This document shows, one piece after another, positions 6,418-11,400 of a DNA stretch of 11,400 nt; within the stretch, counting starts at the first letter, position 1; the number at the start of each line of letters is the position of its first letter. A model generated the notes under the pieces. That model was given only the letters and a program-made list of their open reading frames with translations, searched no databases and had not been told where the DNA came from. The DNA lies in NCBI GenBank assembly GCA_002817055.1, contig MUCU01000058.1:1-11400 (forward strand). Direction: 5' to 3'. The stretch is from SAR202 cluster bacterium Io17-Chloro-G7. Its GTDB lineage: Bacteria > Chloroflexota > Dehalococcoidia > UBA3495. A program made the translations under genes and the position numbers.

Positions 6418-6596
6418 AAACCGATCCTTCCTTATTTGACACAACGGATAAGGCTGGCAGAGGGGTATCGAGCTGATTGTCAAAATACGCTGGATTACTT
6501 GGGAGAAATTTTTTGGTCTGTTGCCGTCGTTCGATATGCCCTCAGCCGGTCGATGGACAGGACGCTGCCAATTTCGGATGATTTCTGGAAAGTTGA

Positions 6597-7535
6597 TTAA
6601 CCAGCCGCTTTACCGAAGGTTTGCTCCAGCGTGGCGTTGAACTCTTCCATTGTGAACGAATATTCCTGGGTTCCCAATGTCTGGACCGCATAGTGAGCGC
6701 ATACCGTGCCCATCTGCACTGCCCGCTCCACCGATTGCCCTTCCACCAAACCCTTGATCAACCCGCCCCGGAAGGCATCGCCAGCGCCTGTGGGGTCGAC
6801 AGCGTCGGGGGTTGGCACAACGGGCACCGTCACCGTGCCATCCAATGTCCGCACATCGCAGCCAAGCTCGGCCTTGGTGGTAACTATCGTAGCAACTTTC
6901 TCCAAGAGTTGGTTTCCCGACAGCCCGGTGGCGTTTCGAATCAATCCCAACTCGTAGTCGTTTGAGATCAGCATATCGGCCCTGCCAATGGTCGCCGCCA
7001 ACTCAGCGCCGTCCCATATAGGCAGCGACTGGCCGGGATCGAATATGCAAAACACCCCATTTTTCTGATAAGCCTGGGCGTATTCGGCCATGTCTTGCAA
7101 ATTTCCCGGAGCGACTATGGCCATGCAGTCGGCAGGACTCGCTTTGCTCAGGTCGCACAGCGAGGGGTGCTTCATGGCCCCGGGGTTAAACCCGGTAATC
7201 TGGTTATTTCCTTCGTCGGTGGTGATATAGGCGGAGGCTGTTAGCTCATCGGCTATGATGCGGATGTCCCCAGTGCCTATGCCATTTTTCTCCAGCCATT
7301 GGTAATACTGATGATAATCATGGCCCATGGCGGCCAGAATCCTGGGGGTCTCTCCCAACAGAGACAGCACATAAGCGATGTTGCCAGCGGTGCCACCCAA
7401 ATTTTCCTTCAGGCCGTTTACCGTAAAGCTCACGTTTATCATGTCGAGTTTATCGGCCATGATGTGGTCGGAAAAACGTCCGGGGAAGTCCATGATGCGG
7501 TCATAAGCCATGGAGCCTGATACCAAGATTTCCAT
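6597..7535 (-). CDS. PfkB-family carbohydrate (or nucleoside) kinase
   Basis: A 312-residue kinase of the ribokinase/PfkB superfamily, cytoplasmic, which phosphorylates a sugar or nucleoside hydroxyl with ATP. The N-terminal strand MEILVSGSMAYD leads to the first PfkB signature around GGTAGNIAYVLSLLG (residues 47-61). NDYE (192-195) is the N-x-x-E motif that binds Mg and phosphate, and DPTGAGDAFRGG (247-258) is the second signature, with catalytic base Asp253. The overall pattern, including DKLDMINVSF and the GFNPGAM segment, resembles proteins usually annotated as generic carbohydrate kinases or adenosine-kinase-like, so the substrate is open. The start is an ATG with AGAGGA eight bases upstream. 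It is a single gene, convergent with the Kelch gene, with a 394-base gap upstream. Confidence 0.92.
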   Translation of the reverse strand: MEILVSGSMAYDRIMDFPGRFSDHIMADKLDMINVSFTVNGLKENLGGTAGNIAYVLSLLGETPRILAAMGHDYHQYYQWLEKNGIGTGDIRIIADELTASAYITTDEGNNQITGFNPGAMKHPSLCDLSKASPADCMAIVAPGNLQDMAEYAQAYQKNGVFCIFDPGQSLPIWDGAELAATIGRADMLISNDYELGLIRNATGLSGNQLLEKVATIVTTKAELGCDVRTLDGTVTVPVVPTPDAVDPTGAGDAFRGGLIKGLVEGQSVERAVQMGTVCAHYAVQTLGTQEYSFTMEEFNATLEQTFGKAAG

Positions 7536-7660
7536 CTATTCAGTCCTCTTTTTGAAAGTCCGGCAATCTATGACTAACAAATCGTCGTTTTCCCCTCCCA
7601 CTCCAGGCAAATATCATGCCGGGCTGCGGCCTCTGTTCGAGCGGTGATTTTATTGAGCAT

Positions 7661-7679
7661 TCCCGATAAAATATTGGGA
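7661..7679. other. Short imperfect hairpin upstream of the kinase gene
   Basis: TCCCGATA AAA TATTGGGA pairs over eight bases, with one G-T wobble, about 125 bases upstream of the kinase start. It could be an operator or part of a decayed repeat. The surrounding gap 7536-7929 contains no supportable gene on either strand; the only other structure seen is the half-repeat at 7728-7756. Confidence 0.2.
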
Positions 7680-7727
7680 CACGTAGACGCATATACAAGG
7701 CATCTAGCCGAGTCTACCAAACAGCGC

Positions 7728-7756
7728 CAGGTCCTTCGCTACAGTCAGGATGACAT
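7728..7756. repeat. Half copy of the dispersed GTCATYCTGAGCG-type repeat
   Basis: CAGGTCCTTCGCTACAGTCA followed by GGATGACAT is, on the minus strand, close to the left arm of the palindrome at 10068-10138 (GTCATTCTGAGCGAAGCG, then AAGAATCTG). The two share the order GTCAT-YCTGA...GCGAAGRAYCTG. The second arm is missing here, so this is a solo arm or a decayed copy. Confidence 0.5.
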
Positions 7757-7929
7757 TGGGACGCTTGGGAATCAGTATCATTAATCGTTAATCCGACTGC
7801 CAATTTGCAGCTACTAATTTAGCCCGGCTTTGATTGTAGCGCAATCCCGTTAGCCTAGTTCGAGTACCAAGGTTCGTTTACAATCGCTGGTTCGTTTAGC
7901 ATCGATCGAGGAAGTGGTCACTAGGCCCG

Positions 7930-8607
7930 TCAACAATCATATTTTCCCGCCAGTTCGGCAACGAACTCTACCGCAACTCCCTGGCGAATCCCTTTGGCCT
8001 CAGCTTCTCCGGCGTTGATTTCCAAAACGTATTGGGCTGGGGAGTTGGGCTTGTACAGGGGCAGGTCCTTGTTTTCTTGACCGGGTTCCGGGGGAAGAGC
8101 GTTCAGGGTAACGTCGGCTACGGAGCAATCGGCTCCGATCCAGACAATATCCAGAGGGAAGTGCATGTCCGGCATCCAGAAGCTGTACTTGCTGGGCGCT
8201 AGGTAGACGAAAAGCATACCGGTGTCGGCGGGTAGAATAGGCCGCCCCGAGAGACCTTGAATCTGCTGCTCCGGGGTTAGTGCCAACTCCACAAGAATGT
8301 CGACGCCGCTAATGCTGACAACAAAGCCCCTGGCCTCGGGTATCGGAGTCGCAGCTTGGGTCGCCGTCGTTGGGGAGTTAGGTCGGACGGTGGAGGCCCT
8401 GGGAACCGGTGAGGGCGTGATCGGCTTCGTCCGCTCTGCCGGAAGCTGGGGTTGCTCGGTTGCCCTTTGGGTTTGCTCGACCGTGGTTGGGGGGACTACG
8501 GGAGTTGCTGTTGGAGATAGAACGACATCCGAAGCAGGCGTGGAGATTACCGAACCACCGCAAGCAACGACCCCGACAACAATCAACAAGAACCACAAAT
8601 ATTTCAA
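7930..8607 (-). CDS. DUF192 lipoprotein with long Pro/Thr linker
   Basis: A 225-residue exported lipoprotein. The signal peptide ends in the lipobox GVVAC with the lipidated Cys at residue 16. Residues about 20-92 are a low-complexity Pro/Thr/Ala linker, and 95-222 form a DUF192 domain: ELALTPEQQIQGLSGR, GMLFVY, FWMPDMHFPLDIVWI, Y-x-P near 185 and YVLEINAG...GIRQG. DUF192 proteins are small beta-rich domains, often exported, with no settled function. The start codon is a TTG without a strong ribosome site, chosen because the signal peptide begins there (KYLWFLLIV). The gene is divergent from the dehydratase gene, sharing a 117-base gap, and has no cotranscribed partner in view. Confidence 0.9.
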   Translation of the reverse strand: MKYLWFLLIVVGVVACGGSVISTPASDVVLSPTATPVVPPTTVEQTQRATEQPQLPAERTKPITPSPVPRASTVRPNSPTTATQAATPIPEARGFVVSISGVDILVELALTPEQQIQGLSGRPILPADTGMLFVYLAPSKYSFWMPDMHFPLDIVWIGADCSVADVTLNALPPEPGQENKDLPLYKPNSPAQYVLEINAGEAEAKGIRQGVAVEFVAELAGKYDC

Positions 8608-8724
8608 AGCAATAATCCAACTCTAGATTTAGGCATGGGAACCGATGCCCAGCCATTGGCCGGTTGACTTGAATTATGTGACTGGGTTAGTCTGGTGGCG
8701 TCAAGTCCAAGTGAGGGAAATCGC

Positions 8725-9276
8725 ATGACGCAAGAAACGCAGTCGGCTTTAACACCGGAAGTCCAAGCGATGATCGGTGTTTCCGGTGAGGTTGTCGAGG
8801 CCTGGGGCGACGTGAACGAAGAATACCTGCGGCGGTTCACCCAAGCTCTAATGGACCCTGACCCCAGGTATTGGGACAAAGATTTCGCTGAAAACACCCA
8901 GTACGGCGAGATTATAACCCCTCCAATCATGGTCAGCTACATGGCCACCCGAATCCGCCCCGATCAGGACGACCCTATCACGCGGGCCTTCCTGGAAGAC
9001 CCCGAGTCCGACGGCATTGGCCGTGTCGAACGCCCCGGCGCATTGCCCCCGGTGCCGACGCCTCTGGTGCGGGTGTTGAATGCTGGCAACGAGTTGGAGA
9101 TTTACAAATACCCCAGCATCGGCGACAAACTATTCTTCCAAAACCGGTACTCGGACATTCGGGAACGGGTGGGCCGGGAAGGCCAGCCCTTCTTGATAAT
9201 AACTACCGAGACCACATTCACCAACCAAGACAAAGAAGTTCTGTGCATTACCCGCGCATCTACTATACGTCGCTAG
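8725..9276 (+). CDS. MaoC-type dehydratase, N-terminal hot-dog half
   Basis: A 183-residue protein matching the N-terminal hot-dog domain found in MaoC/FAS1-like hydratases: VVEAWGDVNEEYLRRFTQALMDPDPRYWDKDFAENTQYGEIITPP (about 23-67) is the typical opening, with the YGxIIxPP loop. No D/N-x4-H catalytic dyad is seen, as expected for the non-catalytic half. Enzymes of this type hydrate or dehydrate enoyl-CoA or branched dicarboxylyl-CoA substrates, and many are heterodimers of an N-type and a C-type half, as in mycobacterial HadAB/HadBC. The ATG is preferred over an in-frame GTG 30 bases upstream because GAGGG lies about eight bases before it. The second half is encoded 205 bases downstream on the same strand. 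Confidence 0.85.
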   Translation: MTQETQSALTPEVQAMIGVSGEVVEAWGDVNEEYLRRFTQALMDPDPRYWDKDFAENTQYGEIITPPIMVSYMATRIRPDQDDPITRAFLEDPESDGIGRVERPGALPPVPTPLVRVLNAGNELEIYKYPSIGDKLFFQNRYSDIRERVGREGQPFLIITTETTFTNQDKEVLCITRASTIRR

Positions 9277-9334
9277 CAGCCAGCATGGCCGTATACGCTA
9301 CTGAGAGCTCCTTGATAAAACCATAAGCCGACCT

Positions 9335-9353
9335 GGAATCACGGTGTGATTCC
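9335..9353. other. Perfect short palindrome between the dehydratase genes
   Basis: GGAATCAC GGT GTGATTCC has eight-base arms around three bases. It stands 59 bases after the first dehydratase stop, with no T-run on either side. It may be an operator, an mRNA-stabilising hairpin between the two cistrons or chance. The remainder of 9277-9481 is noncoding apart from the tandem repeat listed next. Confidence 0.3.
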
Positions 9354-9424
9354 CGTGGCAAACCATCCGGCGAGTGACTTTTTCGCGGTATGACAATCCA
9401 GATTTGACAAATAATGGCCAAGAA

Positions 9425-9466
9425 GACCCAGGCTTACCAGACCCAGGCTTACCAGACCCAGGCTTA
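9425..9466 (+). repeat. 15-bp tandem repeat, 2.8 copies, before the second dehydratase
   Basis: The unit GACCCAGGCTTACCA occurs at 9425-9439 and 9440-9454, with a third, 12-base copy at 9455-9466, all without mismatch. In the frame of the following gene it would encode (DPGLP)n, because a GTG at 9374 is in frame. However, the better ribosome site belongs to the ATG at 9482, so the repeat is probably untranslated leader. Perfect identity suggests recent expansion. Confidence 0.85.
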
Positions 9467-9481
9467 GTCGAGGTGACCAAC

Positions 9482-10042
9482 ATGTCCATATCCCTAGAGG
9501 AACTCCTGAAACTCTCCGAAGAGGAGATATTGACCCATAACGAGAAGCCCACCGGTGAGCAGTTGCGCAACAAGCAACAGACCTTCTTCGAGGACGTGCA
9601 TGAAGGGATGGAACTGCCCAAGTACATTTACCATCCCACGCCGACACATCTGTTCCGCTGGAGCGCCGCCATCGAGAACTTTCACCGGATTCATTACGAT
9701 CTGGACTTTGGGCTAAACCACGACAAGAACCCGGCGCTGCTGGTCCACGGCTCTTGGAAACAGAGCGTGGCTCCCCAGTATCTGAAGGACTGGACGTTGC
9801 CCAAGGGCTGGCCATGGAAAGCCAGCTTCGAGCACAGGGCGATGCTTGTCCCAGGCGACGTCTTGATAATGTGGGGCAGGATAACCGGCCTTAAAGAGAA
9901 AGGCGGCATGGGTCTGGTGGAGTTGGATTTGGGCATGACCACACAGGACGGAATCGAGAGCATGCCAGGCACGGCTACGGTAGTGCTGCCGTTGAAGGAC
10001 GGACCGGATATTCCTTATCCATTCGTGCCGCCCAAGGACTAA
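9482..10042 (+). CDS. MaoC-type dehydratase, C-terminal catalytic hot-dog half
   Basis: A 186-residue hot-dog protein. Residues 58-73 (FRWSAAIENFHRIHYD) carry the motif of the catalytic half of mesaconyl-CoA-hydratase-like and FAS1-like dehydratases. His71 takes the place of the catalytic His, and Asn66, five residues before it, stands where classical R-hydratases have Asp; Asn here is common in this subfamily. ALLVHGSWKQS (85-95) is the second conserved element, and residues about 107-160 (PWKASFEHRAMLVPGD and following) complete the fold. The ATG is chosen because GAGGTG stands six bases upstream. The product probably pairs with the N-type half encoded upstream to make a heterodimeric hydratase acting on an acyl-CoA. 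Its substrate is unknown; CoA-transferases encoded 5 kb away would fit such a pathway but are not linked by operon. Confidence 0.88.
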   Translation: MSISLEELLKLSEEEILTHNEKPTGEQLRNKQQTFFEDVHEGMELPKYIYHPTPTHLFRWSAAIENFHRIHYDLDFGLNHDKNPALLVHGSWKQSVAPQYLKDWTLPKGWPWKASFEHRAMLVPGDVLIMWGRITGLKEKGGMGLVELDLGMTTQDGIESMPGTATVVLPLKDGPDIPYPFVPPKD

Positions 10043-10067
10043 TGGTCCATGTTGAAACTACCATAAT

Positions 10068-10138
10068 GTCATTCTGAGCGAAGCGAAGAATCTGTTGCCT
10101 AAGCTGAAATTCTTCGTCGCTCCGCTTCTCAGAATGAC
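10068..10138. repeat. MITE-like palindromic repeat (GTCATTCTGAG arms)
   Basis: A 71-base near-palindrome. The outer arms GTCATTCTGAG and CTCAGAATGAC are perfect, inner arm sequences (CGAAGCGAAGAAT and ATTCTTCGTCGC) pair with small gaps, and the centre is about 17 bases. It lies between the second dehydratase and the small gene at 10265. Sequences of this kind are widespread dispersed repeats in Chloroflexota and other environmental genomes (recollection, not a search). A related single arm is at 7728-7756. Confidence 0.75.
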
Positions 10139-10142
10139 AAGG

Positions 10143-10171
10143 ATCGGATTTATTGGTAGGTCTAATCCGAT
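10143..10171. other. Inverted repeat following the palindrome
   Basis: ATCGGATT and AATCCGAT are perfect eight-base arms separated by 13 bases, placed directly after the MITE-like repeat and about 94 bases before the next start codon. It may be an operator for the small downstream gene or an accessory part of the repeat. There is no T-run, so it is not a clear terminator. Confidence 0.3.
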
Positions 10172-10264
10172 ATCCAAAGCTCAACTAAGGCGTGCTCCGA
10201 GCCATGATCCCTTCTCCGATGGCCGAAGACACCTCCCAAGAAATAGCCAGAGGTATGTAAGCAG

Positions 10265-10534
10265 ATGGCCCGATTTATCGCAATTCATAACGTGCCGGGA
10301 ATTACCGAAGACCAGTTTCGCGACAAGCTGGACGCAGTGAAGAAGTGGCGTCCCGACCGCCGGACAACAATTCTTAAGGTGTACGGCGACCTAGCCAACG
10401 GCACCCTGGTTTCCGAGTGCGAAGCAGCGGAGCGATCTCACTTTGAAGACTGGATAAAGATGGTGGGCTGGCCTGCGGCCACCATTCACAAAGTGGACAT
10501 GATTTGTCAGGTGGGGAATTTCTGGAAACTCTAG
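10265..10534 (+). CDS. Small unrecognised protein, probable alpha+beta barrel fold
   Basis: An 89-residue protein that I cannot assign to a named family. The pattern of an N-terminal strand (ARFIAIHNVPGITEDQF), an amphipathic helix, a second strand (TILKVYGDLANGTLVSECEA), a helix (HFEDWIKMVGWP) and a last strand (TIHKVDMICQVG) resembles small ferredoxin-like proteins such as DUF4242 or Dabb-type domains. Two Cys residues, three Trp and three His are present, but there is no recognisable metal-binding motif. No signal peptide. The ATG has AGAGG about ten bases upstream. It follows the dehydratase genes on the same strand, but 222 bases of repeat separate them, so cotranscription is uncertain. 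It is divergent to nothing and convergent with the signal peptidase gene. Confidence 0.6.
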   Translation: MARFIAIHNVPGITEDQFRDKLDAVKKWRPDRRTTILKVYGDLANGTLVSECEAAERSHFEDWIKMVGWPAATIHKVDMICQVGNFWKL

Positions 10535-10572
10535 GCGACTATTTTGAATAATGGTTCGCCCGGCTCACCAGG

Positions 10573-10656
10573 AGCTTGATTCTAACCCCGTCCGCTCGTC
10601 GTGAGCCTGTCGCGTGAGCGTGATTTGAACCCCGTCTGCTCGTCGTGAGCTTGTCG
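10573..10656. repeat. Two direct copies of a 40-bp dispersed repeat
   Basis: Copies at 10573-10612 and 10617-10656 match at 35 of 40 positions and share CCCCGTCYGCTCGTCGTGAG. They are spaced by a 44-base period in the gap between the convergent small gene and the signal peptidase gene. The GTGAGCTTGTCGAAGGAC part resembles a widely dispersed genomic repeat (recollection). No gene is seen in 10535-10695. Confidence 0.7.
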
Positions 10657-10695
10657 AAGGACCTCAGTATAAATCTGTCAACCACACCGCCGGCA

Positions 10696-11265
10696 TTACT
10701 CCCGCCCCTTCCTGCCCGGCTCTACCGTCCAGGAACTCAAGGGCCAGCAACGTAGCCAGACCCGCCCTAGGATCAACTCTCCGTCCACCGGTCCGAAACT
10801 CCGGCTATCCCGGGATTCCTGACGGTTATCCCCTACCACAAATAACTCACCCGGACCGTTCCACCAAGTGCGGTTAAGATCCGGCCGATCCACCGTCCAT
10901 CCATTCAGATAGGGCTCCGGCAACAACAAATCGTCGATGTAAACCTGCCCGCCCGCGACCCGGACTTGTTCATCTGGAAAACCGACAATCCGCTTGATAA
11001 AGATACGCTCCGGGTACTCCGGATGACTAAAAACCACTATGTCGCCTCGCTCCAACCGGATCGACCGCCTGCCGGAGCGCACCGCCACCACCGACTGACT
11101 ATCAACCAATGTCGGCTCCATACTGGCCCCGTCCACCACGAACCTGGCCGAGGTGAAGAGATATATCAGACGTTGGATAAAACCGGTTATGAAATCCATC
11201 GCTACGTATTTTACTCTCATTCGGCAAAACGACAAAAAGGCCTGGGCAGTTTTGCTTTCCCTCAT
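10696..11265 (-). CDS. lepB: Signal peptidase I (type I leader peptidase)
   Basis: A 189-residue S26 membrane protease that cleaves signal peptides from exported proteins. After a single hydrophobic segment (about 25-44), GASMEPTL carries the nucleophile Ser48. RIFIKRIVGFP gives the general base Lys91, and GDNRQESRDSRSFGPV (145-160) is box E. All catalytic boxes are intact. The protein is short and lacks the large second domain of E. coli LepB, like Gram-positive and Chloroflexota enzymes. The true start is uncertain: ATGs at 11265, 11220 and 11199 all lack a good ribosome site, and the two later ones would put the membrane segment right at the N-terminus, as in relatives. It probably processes non-lipidated secreted proteins; the two lipoproteins in this window would instead need signal peptidase II. 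Confidence 0.93.
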   Translation of the reverse strand: MRESKTAQAFLSFCRMRVKYVAMDFITGFIQRLIYLFTSARFVVDGASMEPTLVDSQSVVAVRSGRRSIRLERGDIVVFSHPEYPERIFIKRIVGFPDEQVRVAGGQVYIDDLLLPEPYLNGWTVDRPDLNRTWWNGPGELFVVGDNRQESRDSRSFGPVDGELILGRVWLRCWPLSSWTVEPGRKGRE

Positions 11266-11400
11266 TTCGCTACATCATCGCCTGCGCAGACCCTCGATTG
11301 ACTTGCTAACTAACCCGATGTGCAGGATTTAAATTAGTTTAAAAAATATTGAAAGTCCAGGCCCAAACACCTCTACTAGAAGTAGGTAGTTCCTGTGGAG
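11266..11400. other. Upstream region of the signal peptidase gene, no gene seen
   Basis: This end of the window contains an AT-rich patch (about 11325-11352, with the run TTTAAAAAATATTG) that could contain promoter elements for the minus-strand signal peptidase gene. I find no well-spaced -35/-10 pair and no coding frame with support. Confidence 0.3.

Noticed and set aside
6370..6600. Plus-strand open frame of 76 codons after the Kelch gene
   Set aside because: It contains the palindromic repeat at 6395-6417, has no ribosome site and reads as random sequence.
9374..9481. N-terminal extension of the second dehydratase from GTG 9374
   Set aside because: The ATG at 9482 has GAGGTG six bases upstream and fits the family length; the extension is low complexity. 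Kept as an open point in the findings.
10573..10656. CRISPR array
   Set aside because: Only two copies, four-base separation and no cas genes in the window.

Overview
The window looks like chromosomal DNA of a free-living bacterium, probably a Chloroflexota member of the Dehalococcoidia/SAR202 type. This is inferred from the gene families: a CaiB/BaiF CoA-transferase pair, split MaoC-type dehydratases, a clan-AA retropepsin-like protein, lipoproteins with long Pro/Thr/Ala linkers, and dispersed short palindromic repeats. No taxonomic marker gene is present, so the placement is tentative.

Region 1 (about 1-1990) is an accessory zone next to a tRNA gene. It holds a decayed vapBC toxin-antitoxin pair (antitoxin start codon apparently ATT, toxin truncated), a small retropepsin-like protease gene followed by an unrecognised gene, and a hicB-hicA pair with a frameshifted hicA. 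The hicBA pair lies between an intact CAU-anticodon tRNA gene and a 46-bp direct repeat of that tRNA's 3' part. The repeat begins at the edge of the anticodon loop and runs to CCA, which is the footprint of tRNA-targeted site-specific integration. The unit is only 537 bp and has no integrase. This is the most interesting structure in the window.

Region 2 (1988-4563, minus strand) is a two-gene operon of class III CoA-transferase paralogs. The downstream paralog keeps the catalytic Asp. The upstream paralog has Gln there, suggesting a heteromeric enzyme with one active subunit.

Region 3 (4808-6306, plus strand) is a secreted lipoprotein with a Pro/Thr-rich linker, a small domain containing a TWPDxSLGCPxPG motif, and six Kelch repeats. 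Its signal peptide and body lie in different frames, consistent with loss of one C in a C-run. A convergent pfkB-family sugar or nucleoside kinase gene (6597-7535) and a DUF192 lipoprotein gene (7930-8607) follow on the minus strand.

Region 4 (8725-10534, plus strand) has two MaoC/hot-dog dehydratase-half genes, which probably form a heterodimeric acyl-CoA hydratase, and a small unrecognised protein gene. Dispersed palindromic and direct repeats fill the gaps. The window ends with a signal peptidase I gene (10696-11265, minus strand). The CoA-transferases and dehydratases point to CoA-thioester (carboxylic acid) catabolism, but their substrates cannot be read from the sequence.
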